A stretch of DNA of 41,093 nt from Candidatus Aenigmatarchaeota archaeon (lineage in GTDB: Archaea > Aenigmatarchaeota > Aenigmatarchaeia > QMZP01), in assembly GCA_016782405.1 (NCBI GenBank), contig JADHYO010000002.1, positions 1 through 41,093 of the forward strand, written 5' to 3'. The translations under genes and the position numbers were made by a program. Shown here piece by piece: positions 28,744 to 38,049 of the stretch. Below the pieces are notes generated by a model that saw nothing but the letters and a program-made list of their open reading frames with translations, was not told the origin of the DNA and made no database searches. The first letter of the stretch is position 1. Each line of letters begins with the position of its first letter.

Positions 28744-29240
28744 TCCTTCCCCCTGAGTGGGAGTCCAAATTCACCACAGAATGCTTTCATTCTTTTTAGT
28801 TTAAAATAATGCTCTTTATCTCGGTATTTCAGAATCTTGCAATTGTCCCCTACTATAGCCAATGGCGGTATTTCCCCATGCACGTTCACACCTAGAGCTA
28901 TTATCACACCTTCACCTATTTGAGTTCCTGGGGAGATATTTACATTCATTCCTATCCAGACATTTTCACATATTGTTACATGTTTTAAGATCAGGTTCTC
29001 ATCAAAAGGTAATAGACCCCCTTCGTAAACATGACTATTTGAGTATATTGTGACATTTCTGCTGATTTTTGTGTTGTCCACTATTAATCCACCTTTAGCA
29101 GCTATCCAAGCACCTTCAGCTATAACCACATTGTCCCCTATTTCCATGTCTTCTGCTCCAGTTATTGTTGATTTCCCGTAGATGCGAACACCACTACCAC
29201 AGGATTTGAACATCCTGTTTTTAAAGATTTTTATGGCCAT
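28740..29240 (-). CDS. hexapeptide-repeat acyltransferase
   Basis: Left-handed beta-helix hexad repeats: ISRNVTIYSNSHVYEGG, ICENVWIGMNVNISPGTQIGEGVIIALGVNV. Confidence 0.82.
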   Translation of the reverse strand: MAIKIFKNRMFKSCGSGVRIYGKSTITGAEDMEIGDNVVIAEGAWIAAKGGLIVDNTKISRNVTIYSNSHVYEGGLLPFDENLILKHVTICENVWIGMNVNISPGTQIGEGVIIALGVNVHGEIPPLAIVGDNCKILKYRDKEHYFKLKRMKAFCGEFGLPLRGKE

Positions 29241-29472
29241 GATTTGGTCTCCCTTTCCAATATCACTTGATTCATCAGGTCTTTAATATCTGGCTCTGAT
29301 ATCAATCCCTGGATTTTTAAAATAATTAATTTTACTCTTTAAAACAAACACATAATTTCAAGTGGGGTCTGAAAGGTTTCTAATCAGTATCATAGCAGCC
29401 TACTCATAATGACTTGGGTAAAAAATGTCTTTAGGGCTTAAATATTTAAGCACCAACGCTTTTGATTAAGCC

Positions 29473-30624
29473 ATGAAAATAGCAATAAATGCACCTTTTA
29501 GTGATCCTATAAAGGGAGCGGTCGTAATAAGAATCAATAGCTGGAGGGAACATTTCGAAAGAAATGGCTGCACCGTGGATATTTTAACCCCCTACAAACA
29601 CAGGACCCATAATGACGCCCAAAAAAGAATAATAAGATATAAAAACGAAATTGATTTGATTGCAGTTATAATAAAAAACAAATATGATGTTATTATCGGA
29701 ACCTCTCCACCAATGACCCACTCCTTCGTATCGATGATTGTCTCCAAATTAACTGGGAAAATGTTTATTCTTGATGTGAGGGATATATGGACTAATTCAT
29801 TGAAACAATTAAAACAAAAGTCAACAAGAAGCATTAAATTCAACATATATTCCTTGATTGAAAAGCTATGTTACAAATTCTCAGATAAAATATTTATTGT
29901 GGAATCCTTTATGTCGGATATAATAGTAAAAAAAACTCCAATAAAAAGAGACAAGATAATACTCGTCCCACACGGATCTAATAGCGAGCTTTTAAAAAGG
30001 GTACCCAAAGAAGCAGATAAAATTAGGAAAAAACTAGGAATCCCAAGAAAAGCGCCGGTTCTTGTATATTGTGGTGGTATGGGGGATGAAGATTTGGAAA
30101 TGATGCTCAAAAACATCTCTACACCAATTCTTGAAAAGAACGATGTTCACATACTATTCATTATAGCCATCCATAAGAACATAGTCTCTGACAACTTGTT
30201 AAATGGCATTTTAGAAATTGTGAAGAGTAGAAAAATCAAGAATTTCCATTTGGTAAAAAATATTGAGTATTCCAATGTTTGTAATTATCTTTCAGTTGGT
30301 GATATAGCATTGCAACCACTCAGAGATTCACTAAAGGAGTACACTACGCAAAAAACTTATGATTATATGGCTTGCGAATTACCCATTTTTACAAGGGCTT
30401 CCCCACAGGGGAACCTGAAAAAGCTTATGGATAAATATGACATTGGTTATTTTGCATCTGATTGGGATGAATTCAATAAAAATCTGGTGATAGCGCTCCG
30501 GGAAAAGAATAAATCCAGAAAAAAAGGAATTACAGGAAGAAAGATAATAAAATCCAAATTCTCCAGGACCCTCTCCACTAAAATCGCCTTAAAAGAAGTT
30601 CAGGATCAGCTTAAATCCTTTTAA
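29473..30624 (+). CDS. glycosyltransferase family 4
   Basis: MKIAINAPFSDPIKGAVVIRI..., PVLVYCGGMGDEDLEMML, YDYMACELPIFTRA. Confidence 0.8.
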   Translation: MKIAINAPFSDPIKGAVVIRINSWREHFERNGCTVDILTPYKHRTHNDAQKRIIRYKNEIDLIAVIIKNKYDVIIGTSPPMTHSFVSMIVSKLTGKMFILDVRDIWTNSLKQLKQKSTRSIKFNIYSLIEKLCYKFSDKIFIVESFMSDIIVKKTPIKRDKIILVPHGSNSELLKRVPKEADKIRKKLGIPRKAPVLVYCGGMGDEDLEMMLKNISTPILEKNDVHILFIIAIHKNIVSDNLLNGILEIVKSRKIKNFHLVKNIEYSNVCNYLSVGDIALQPLRDSLKEYTTQKTYDYMACELPIFTRASPQGNLKKLMDKYDIGYFASDWDEFNKNLVIALREKNKSRKKGITGRKIIKSKFSRTLSTKIALKEVQDQLKSF

Positions 30625-30635
30625 TATTGACGAGT

Positions 30636-30716
30636 ATGATAAAATACTGCAAAGGGTGCGAAATATTCAGAAAAAAGCGCTGGGATAAGAGCAAGTGGTT
30701 CAAGGTTGTGAAATGA
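30636..30716 (+). CDS. possible 26-aa CxxC microprotein
   Basis: MIKYCKGCEIFRKKRWDKSKWFKVVK*; its TGA overlaps the ATG at 30713 of the next gene (ATGA). Confidence 0.35.
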   Translation: MIKYCKGCEIFRKKRWDKSKWFKVVK

Positions 30717-31585
30717 ACATGAAAACCAGATTGGGGGTTACAGGCAGCGGTGGATTCGTCGGATCACATCTTAAAAACAATTCCAGTAGCTTTCCTTCAG
30801 TTGAAAGTGTCGAGTGTTTTGATAGTAAAAATGCCAGCTTGTTCGATATTGAATCAATTAAACCTTTTGTTAAGGACAAGAATGTGATATTCCACATTGC
30901 CGGCGCTACCAAGGCGGAGCCCGACGAATTAATGAAAGTGAATCTCCTAGGAACAGGAAATCTCCTGGAAGCAGTGAGAAAATATTCTGAAAACAAAGTC
31001 AAAATAATATTCACGTCATCTTGTTATGTTTACGCCCCAACCAAAACCCCATCCAAAATCAATGAAAACAGCGCTCTTGCCCCCCAGAACATTTATGGTC
31101 TGACAAAAAAATTCGCAGAAGAGTTGCTTGAGAAATACCATAGAGATTATGGAATTGACTTCCTTACACTAAGGCTCACCAACACATATGGTCCACTGTG
31201 CTACCCAAACAAGCAATCCATCGTAGCAACAATAATAGATTCCACACTTAGAAGCAAACATTTTACAATTCATGGCGATGGTAGCAGAATGATAGACCTG
31301 ATATTTGTGAAGGATATTATCGAGGCATTTTCAAAATCACTATCATACAATGGGAAGAAGAAGATTTTCAACATATGTACCGGCAACCCTGTATCAATAA
31401 GCGATATTATAGCTCTAACTGAAAAAATCACCAATAGCAAGCTCAAAACACAGTGCCAAAAACAACCATCCTCTGGTTTTTTGATATCTGACCCCGACCT
31501 TGCAGCAAAAGAACTTGGTTTTTCCTCATCCACAACCCTGGAAGACGGTCTATCTCAAACAATTAAATGGCTAGAACAAATATGA
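30713..31585 (+). CDS. NAD-dependent epimerase/dehydratase
   Basis: LGVTGSGGFVGSHL; SSCYVYAP...NIYGLTKKFAEE. ATG at 30713 preferred to the upstream GTG at 30695. Confidence 0.85.
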   Translation: MNMKTRLGVTGSGGFVGSHLKNNSSSFPSVESVECFDSKNASLFDIESIKPFVKDKNVIFHIAGATKAEPDELMKVNLLGTGNLLEAVRKYSENKVKIIFTSSCYVYAPTKTPSKINENSALAPQNIYGLTKKFAEELLEKYHRDYGIDFLTLRLTNTYGPLCYPNKQSIVATIIDSTLRSKHFTIHGDGSRMIDLIFVKDIIEAFSKSLSYNGKKKIFNICTGNPVSISDIIALTEKITNSKLKTQCQKQPSSGFLISDPDLAAKELGFSSSTTLEDGLSQTIKWLEQI

Positions 31586-31695
31586 TATATTAGAAACAGG
31601 GTAAACAAATTAAAGGCCCGCAATACAGTAAAGAAACCACGGTTAGGGCTGGGAATATATAATTGAACAGATGTAAACGTTTATAGTGTGGTAAC

Positions 31696-33030
31696 ATGTC
31701 ATTGCAAGGAAAATTATTCAGGCTTGCATCATACAGTGTCGTGGATATCGCGGCTTTAAAAATACTAAGCGGGGTTATTTTTATCATATTGGCGCGTCTT
31801 TTGCCGCGTGCGGATATTGGTATAATTGGCCTTGTTGCTGGGTATCTCACTTTATTTCGGTTTCTTTCCATAACCCCAGAAAGTATATTGTTTAGGGATT
31901 TCCCGAAAATAAAAAATCAGTTGAATGAATATCTTAGCGCATTTATTGTTTTTTGGGCTATCAGAACTGCTCTCATACTGGCTCTTGGTGGGGTATTTGC
32001 CTATATAATGTCATTTTATTACGGGGGCACGGTTCTTCCTTTATATCTATTCGGAGCTGTTGTCGTCTTGTGCCTTGGGTATTTCCAGAGCATAGTAAAG
32101 GAAACACATTACGTGAATTTTATGCAAAAAGCTGTTACAAAGATTAACGTAGTCTTAATGATAATTCAGCTTTCATTGGTCAGCCTTCTATTTTTTGAAC
32201 CAAACATTTTACTCTATCTAGGAATACTTCTCTTTGTGAATATTTCAAGTGTTTTTGTTTGGTATTTTATTCTCAAAAAGAATTTCAATTTTTCCTTCAT
32301 CATCACCAAAGACACTTTTAATAAAATTAAGCATAGTATAATGGATTTCTCGTTATGGCAAAATATGAGCGGGTCAATTACCTACCTTATTTATAATATC
32401 GATACTCTAATACTTGGATTTTTCGTGTCACTTGAAGTTATTGGGAACTATACCATTGCCTTGACAATTGCCAATTTCTTCTTTATAGTTCCGCAAATAA
32501 TTCAGAAGTCATTCACTGTTGGGTTTTCAAATATAGAAAATAAACTTATAATCAACAAGGCGCTTTCTGTGTTCCTCAGATACGCATTATTCTTTAGCGT
32601 TCTGCAACTAGTTTTGTTTGTATTCTTCGGCAATATACTAGTCAGCATCTTTACTGCCACGCATGTAGAAATTATTTTCTGGTATTCACTAATTATTATC
32701 GCTGGTATCAGTATTTTCAATGTTTTCAGGCCACTCAATTCACTTATTGCAGTAAAAACATCATTCAGAAAGGCGTTTTTCCTTGTTTATTTGCCATCTG
32801 GTATCGCTTCTATTATTGTTTATATAACGTTTACATCAATGTTCGGTGCTATCGGGACTGCCTGGGGAAATATAGTTGCATATTCCTTCTTCACATTGTT
32901 CCTTCTTGTATACGTTAAGAAAAACCTTGACCTATCTTTGCATATCCACACAATAACAAGCGAGGAGAAAGATGTCTTAAGGAAACTGTTTGGGCGCAAA
33001 ACCAATGATCACCCTGCAGAAAAGGATTAA
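31696..33030 (+). CDS. polysaccharide/lipid-linked oligosaccharide flippase (Wzx-like)
   Basis: Multi-TM, oligosaccharide flippase-like N-terminus ASYSVVDIAALKILSGVIFIILARLLPRADIGIIGL. Confidence 0.82.
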   Translation: MSLQGKLFRLASYSVVDIAALKILSGVIFIILARLLPRADIGIIGLVAGYLTLFRFLSITPESILFRDFPKIKNQLNEYLSAFIVFWAIRTALILALGGVFAYIMSFYYGGTVLPLYLFGAVVVLCLGYFQSIVKETHYVNFMQKAVTKINVVLMIIQLSLVSLLFFEPNILLYLGILLFVNISSVFVWYFILKKNFNFSFIITKDTFNKIKHSIMDFSLWQNMSGSITYLIYNIDTLILGFFVSLEVIGNYTIALTIANFFFIVPQIIQKSFTVGFSNIENKLIINKALSVFLRYALFFSVLQLVLFVFFGNILVSIFTATHVEIIFWYSLIIIAGISIFNVFRPLNSLIAVKTSFRKAFFLVYLPSGIASIIVYITFTSMFGAIGTAWGNIVAYSFFTLFLLVYVKKNLDLSLHIHTITSEEKDVLRKLFGRKTNDHPAEKD

Positions 33031-33129
33031 TTCAACCCATCTTTATCAGAAATATGATCAACATTTAACCACACCATTTCGATAATAGCGTGTATTTGAA
33101 TATAATCAACTATTCTTCAATGGTGTTGT

Positions 33130-33840
33130 ATGAAAGATGTTATGAAAATTGCAGATAGTATTGAAGGGTGGTTAAGCCCAAATGAAAAAACATTTCTCTA
33201 TAATGTTGCAAAAAACTGCTCAGGTAAGGGGGTCATTGTTGAGATTGGTTCATGGAAAGGAAAATCAACAGTGTTGCTCGCAAAAGGATCAGAAGCGGGT
33301 AAAAGGATCGCGGTCCATTCTATAGATCCTCACACAGGAAGCCCTGAACATATAAAGCGGTATGGAAAGGTCAATACGTTCAACGAGTTCAATCGGAATA
33401 TCAAGAAGGCAGGTGTGGCAAGTATTGTAAAGCCTTTAAGAAAAACATCAGAACATGCGCATGATAATTGGAAACACCCCATTGAACTCTTATGGGTTGA
33501 TGGGTCTCACGAATATGATATGGTCCTCCTGGATTTTCAGCTCTGGGAGCCAAATCTCGTGAGCGGCGGCGTCATCGCGTTCCATGACACCACACTTCAT
33601 GAAGGGACAAGAAAATTCATTCAAAACAACTTTTTTCAGTCAAAGAATTTTACTGGAATCCGGCTGCTGGATTCAATCATTTATGCAAAAAAGGTTGACC
33701 ATCTTACCTTCTCTCAGAAAATGGGAAATTACGTGCAACGCGTTAGGTTCAGGACGCATATTTTTATAGACTCCCTACCATACCCCATCCGGAAGGTTGG
33801 TGTCTTTCTCTTTGGGAAGAGGAAAAATCCTATTGTTTAA
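33130..33840 (+). CDS. class I SAM methyltransferase (Methyltransf_24-like)
   Basis: VIVEIGSWKGKSTVLLAKG; LLWVDGSHEYDMVLLDFQLW; AFHDT. Confidence 0.8.
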   Translation: MKDVMKIADSIEGWLSPNEKTFLYNVAKNCSGKGVIVEIGSWKGKSTVLLAKGSEAGKRIAVHSIDPHTGSPEHIKRYGKVNTFNEFNRNIKKAGVASIVKPLRKTSEHAHDNWKHPIELLWVDGSHEYDMVLLDFQLWEPNLVSGGVIAFHDTTLHEGTRKFIQNNFFQSKNFTGIRLLDSIIYAKKVDHLTFSQKMGNYVQRVRFRTHIFIDSLPYPIRKVGVFLFGKRKNPIV

Positions 33841-35284
33841 CAGTCTTGGGAACCCGAGACTCTGTTCTGTGAATAATCCGTTTCCGCGTATTATTTATCC
33901 GTTCGAATAAATCATCATTGACAATGTTGCTCTGATATAAAACTGATAATATCTTTCCAGGAACCCCATAACGCTGGCGGAGGAGCTTAATTTTATATCG
34001 CTTTCGAACAATGCTTCTGATTGCTTTTGATTTCTCCAGCATAATTTTTTGCTGCTGAACAGGAAGTTTATCAGTCTCAATAACCGGCACATTATGTTTT
34101 TTGTCTATTGAATTCATGTATTCTTTTGGACTGTCTATGAGCATCTTCTTTTTGACCATCTCATCGTAAAGCTCTGTGCCTGGGTACGGCATGGTTATGC
34201 TGAAGATGACGTCTTTGACTGGGTATTTCAGCGCAAACTTGAATGAGTCCTCAATATCTTCAACATTCTCTTCTGGAAGACAAATAATAAAAAATAAAAC
34301 CACATCCAACCCCACACATATTGCATCCTTGATAGATTGGTCTATCTGTTCCATGGTCTCTCCTTTCTTTATTGATTGCAATGTTTTGTTGTTCCCGCCA
34401 TCAACACCGTAAGAGACAGACACCCATCCCGCATCCTTCATTTTTTGCAGTAACTCCTTGTCCACCCTATCTGCACGGACACCGTTAGGTGTTGCCATTT
34501 CAACTTTCATGCCTCTCTGGATAATGAGGTCGCATATCTTTTTTGCCCGTTCTTTGTGAAGGGTGAAGTTGTCGTCAATAATCTCGAATCGTTTCCATCC
34601 CCGTTCATACCAGTAGCTAATCTCTTCCAATACATTTTCAGGGCTCCTTGCTCGCCACCATCGACCAAGGACAGTGGAAACAGAACAGAATGTGCATCGC
34701 TCTGGACAGCCCCTGGAAGAAATAATGTAGCGGGCTGGATACCAGTATTTATCCAGCTCAAATTTACTGTATTTAGGGAAGGGGATTTCATCAAGATTAA
34801 TTATTGTGGGTTTGGAAGGGTTGAATATAACCTTCCCTCCCTTTCGGTACATTAACCCGTTTATGTTTTTGAATGGTTTTCCCAAACACAAATCCTTGAT
34901 TACTTCCTCCCCTTCGCGGTGAACCCCGAAATCAATTTCCTTGCACTGTTTCAAGACCGCATCCTGGTAAACCGAAAGGTGTGAACCCCCTGTAAGTATC
35001 TTTGCGTCAGGGAATTGTTTCTTGATTTTCTTAATGATTTCATAGGTTCGCTTATATGAAAATGTCTTCATACCCATCCCAATTAAATCAGGCTTGAATT
35101 TCTGTATTCTCTCGAGGACAGCATGAACATCATAACCAAGGTTCATATCAAGAACATCATATTCAATATTGTTCGTCTCAAGTATCTGGGCCATGTAGCC
35201 TAGACCTGCTTCTGGAGTATCGCCGCCTTTATAAAAACCGTCTTTATAAGAAACTGATATCAAGAGGACATTATTAAATCTCAT
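33830..35284 (-). CDS. B12-binding-domain radical SAM protein
   Basis: ISSRGCPERCTFCSVSTVLG; N-terminal cobalamin-binding-like region. Confidence 0.88.
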   Translation of the reverse strand: MRFNNVLLISVSYKDGFYKGGDTPEAGLGYMAQILETNNIEYDVLDMNLGYDVHAVLERIQKFKPDLIGMGMKTFSYKRTYEIIKKIKKQFPDAKILTGGSHLSVYQDAVLKQCKEIDFGVHREGEEVIKDLCLGKPFKNINGLMYRKGGKVIFNPSKPTIINLDEIPFPKYSKFELDKYWYPARYIISSRGCPERCTFCSVSTVLGRWWRARSPENVLEEISYWYERGWKRFEIIDDNFTLHKERAKKICDLIIQRGMKVEMATPNGVRADRVDKELLQKMKDAGWVSVSYGVDGGNNKTLQSIKKGETMEQIDQSIKDAICVGLDVVLFFIICLPEENVEDIEDSFKFALKYPVKDVIFSITMPYPGTELYDEMVKKKMLIDSPKEYMNSIDKKHNVPVIETDKLPVQQQKIMLEKSKAIRSIVRKRYKIKLLRQRYGVPGKILSVLYQSNIVNDDLFERINNTRKRIIHRTESRVPKTVKQ

Positions 35285-35439
35285 AGTTATGGTGATTTCA
35301 AATATTTAAATGTTTAGTCTTTACTTTCTGTGTTATGTTTTTAGGTTGATTAAAGAAGAAAAAAATAATATGAATCAGAAACTTCTAGGCAATCTTTCCA
35401 GGGAATTGTGGAAATACTGGCTTGTCTACTAGAAACAGT

Positions 35440-36495
35440 CTACAGTGAATAGACACTCTCCCATTTCTCCATCACATGTGGCCAGTCATACTTCCTTGCT
35501 TCCTCTCTAGCTCGTTTCCTGAGCAAAGTCATATCCTTCCCGAGTATTTCTAAAATCTGCCCCGCAGCTTTCTCTGGGTTCCTGTAGTCAACCAGGAAAC
35601 CTTTCCCATTTAGGATGTCATTGTATGTAGGCAACGGGCTCACAAGAGGAACACAGCCAGATGCCATCCCCTCAAGCACAGAAATCCCAAACCCTTCATA
35701 CTCAGATGCAGAGGCAAAAAACCCAGCATTGGCAAGCAGCCCGAACTTCTCCTCCTGGGAAACGTCCCCAGCAAAAACAATATTATCCTCAAACCCCTCA
35801 ACCATTCCCCTCAACTGCCCAATCTCTCCGCCCCCAACAATAGTAAGCCTCACCCCCTTGTCCATTTCCGCAACCCTTCTGAAGGTTTTTACAAGCAAAT
35901 CTATCCTCTTGTTCGGAGCAAACCTTCCAACTGAAACAATCCCTTTCCCACACTTCTTACCTACCCTAAACTGTTGGGAATCAATCCCATTGGGGATGTG
36001 TTCCACCCTACCTGACACACAGGAAAACCTTTCAAAATCCTGCCTACTCACAGCCACCACACGCTCCACTGCCTGAAGGGAAAGGCGGGCTGCTGTTTGG
36101 AAATGCAACCTCTTAAGCAATCCAAGCTTCTTTGTATGGAAAAATCCCCCGTGTGTGGAAAGTATAATTCTTTTCCTGTGAATACACTTTGTCGCGGCAA
36201 TCATATCCAGGAAGTAACCCATACCGTGTACATGTACAACATCATATCCCTTCAACTTACTAAGTACACCCCTCCCAACCTTGTAATACTTCAAATCCAG
36301 AAACGGGACCCTGGAAATTTTAATGCCTTGATGCTCACCCTCACATGGGAGGTGGTTCCCGTCAGGGCAGCGATTCAGGCACAACACATCTGAGGTGTGG
36401 CCCCGCTTCCTCAACTGAATACAAAGGTCAAGCACGTGCCTTTCTATACCACCCACACATGGATGAAAATGATTGGTTACGTGCAGGATTTTCAT
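35440..36495 (-). CDS. glycosyltransferase family 4
   Basis: MKILHVTNHFHPCVGGIERHVLDL; VGRFAPNKRIDLLV; EYEGFGISVLEGMASGCVPL. Confidence 0.9.
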   Translation of the reverse strand: MKILHVTNHFHPCVGGIERHVLDLCIQLRKRGHTSDVLCLNRCPDGNHLPCEGEHQGIKISRVPFLDLKYYKVGRGVLSKLKGYDVVHVHGMGYFLDMIAATKCIHRKRIILSTHGGFFHTKKLGLLKRLHFQTAARLSLQAVERVVAVSRQDFERFSCVSGRVEHIPNGIDSQQFRVGKKCGKGIVSVGRFAPNKRIDLLVKTFRRVAEMDKGVRLTIVGGGEIGQLRGMVEGFEDNIVFAGDVSQEEKFGLLANAGFFASASEYEGFGISVLEGMASGCVPLVSPLPTYNDILNGKGFLVDYRNPEKAAGQILEILGKDMTLLRKRAREEARKYDWPHVMEKWESVYSL

Positions 36496-37448
36496 GATCC
36501 CCTCCTGATAAACCCTTCGATCAGTCCCATGATAAACACCAGCGACCTTAACTGTAACACAGCAGGCGAGGCAAGCCCTGCCAGTTTGTCTCTCTTGAAA
36601 GCCCAGAAAGAAAATGGCAAAGTGGCAGCGACAATAAGAACGTACATTGCCACAGCGAACAGAAAAGCAGCCTCAAAAAATACAGATACAACCAGTGAAA
36701 TGAAGAGTATACCAAACAACCCAATCTGAAGCTTCAGCCCCTGCGTTGTATATGAGTCTCTCACCATCTTGCTCTTATGTTTTTTATACAGCAGCACCCG
36801 CCAGTAAGCCCTCCAAAATTTAACTCTCAGGTATTCTGATAGTGATGATGGGTGCATGTGGCTCACAAGTGCCTGCGGGTTGAAGACCAGCTTGTATCCC
36901 TCCTTGGAGAGTCGGTAAGAGAACTCAGTATCCTCCCCAGACGCCAAGGGAAAAGACTCATCAAATCCACCAAGCCTGCTAAAAACCTCTTTTCTATAAC
37001 CAGCAGAATATGTCCCTATAAAGTCCACATCCCCGAAACGTTTCATCCTTTCATACCGCTCCGCTATTTCCACTTGGCTGAATCGTGCCATCAGCTCTTT
37101 TTGCTCGGTTTGGTATGCCCCCTGAACCCCCCAAATCCCTAAATCCGCGAAGGGTTCCACCATCCTGGAAACCCAGTCCATCGCAGGGATGCAATCAGCG
37201 TCAGTGAAAAGCACAATCTCCCCAGAAGCCTTCCCCACCCCCATATTCCTTGCCGCAGCAGGCCCGCGCCTCCCCTGAGATATCAACTTCACGTCAAATC
37301 CCCTCACAATATCCACAGTCCTGTCAGTAGACCCGTTATCCACAACAATAATTTCCTTCTCCCCCATGTAGTCCTGGTTGAGTAGCGCATCTAAACATTT
37401 CCCAACACTACCTTCCCCATTATACACAGGAACAATAACGCTTATCAT
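36492..37448 (-). CDS. glycosyltransferase family 2 with C-terminal TMs
   Basis: MISVIVPVYNGEGSVGKCLDALL; VDNGSTDRT; DADCIP. Internal Met at 37448 preferred as start. Confidence 0.88.
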   Translation of the reverse strand: MISVIVPVYNGEGSVGKCLDALLNQDYMGEKEIIVVDNGSTDRTVDIVRGFDVKLISQGRRGPAAARNMGVGKASGEIVLFTDADCIPAMDWVSRMVEPFADLGIWGVQGAYQTEQKELMARFSQVEIAERYERMKRFGDVDFIGTYSAGYRKEVFSRLGGFDESFPLASGEDTEFSYRLSKEGYKLVFNPQALVSHMHPSSLSEYLRVKFWRAYWRVLLYKKHKSKMVRDSYTTQGLKLQIGLFGILFISLVVSVFFEAAFLFAVAMYVLIVAATLPFSFWAFKRDKLAGLASPAVLQLRSLVFIMGLIEGFIRRGS

Positions 37449-38005
37449 ATAGACCTCGCAACAACCGCCATCTGCTCCCTGAGCCCTGGAGGAAGAAAAC
37501 AATGCATCAGCTTCCTTAGCGGGTAGAACCATTTGTGACTGCTACCTTCTGAGGATTCCTCTGTGTAAGGGAATGTTGCCCATCTCTCCACAAGGAACCC
37601 ATACTTTCCAAGCAGTGAAAAAAGTTCACCCTTACTAAAAAGTGACAAATGTGCGGGTTTCTCATACGACCTAAACACCCTATTGATAAGAGATTTTCTG
37701 TTAGGTGTGGTTATCACAAGAACCCCTTTTCTCCTAAGTACCCTGCGACCTTCCTTAAGAAAAAGTTCAGGCCTCTCCAAGTGCTCTATAAGCTCCCCAG
37801 CTAGCAAGGAATCAAATGTCCTATCCTTAAACGGCATGTGCGTTGCATCTGCTTTCACCACTCTTCCCCCAGGTCTCTTTATAACAGTATCAATACCCAC
37901 AACATCCCTTTCTTTACCAATCTCTTGGTGCAACGGCCCAACAGAGTGCCCCACATCAAGAACCCTTCCCTCAAGAGCCTTCCTAACAAAGCAGGTGCGT
38001 GACAT
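37445..38005 (-). CDS. class I SAM methyltransferase
   Basis: GRVLDVGHSVGPLHQEIG; LLAGELIEHLERP. Start at internal Met (MSRTC) likely. Confidence 0.8.
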   Translation of the reverse strand: MSRTCFVRKALEGRVLDVGHSVGPLHQEIGKERDVVGIDTVIKRPGGRVVKADATHMPFKDRTFDSLLAGELIEHLERPELFLKEGRRVLRRKGVLVITTPNRKSLINRVFRSYEKPAHLSLFSKGELFSLLGKYGFLVERWATFPYTEESSEGSSHKWFYPLRKLMHCFLPPGLREQMAVVARSI

Positions 38006-38049
38006 ACAAACAACTTCCACTATATATATAAGAACCTTTTCCCAGAACA

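Noticed and set aside
29241-29472. Possible coding remnant in the gap upstream of the acetyltransferase
   Set aside because: A short minus-strand open stretch (LKIQGLISEPDIKDLMNQVILERETKSW) lacks a clear start and any recognisable family; insufficient support.
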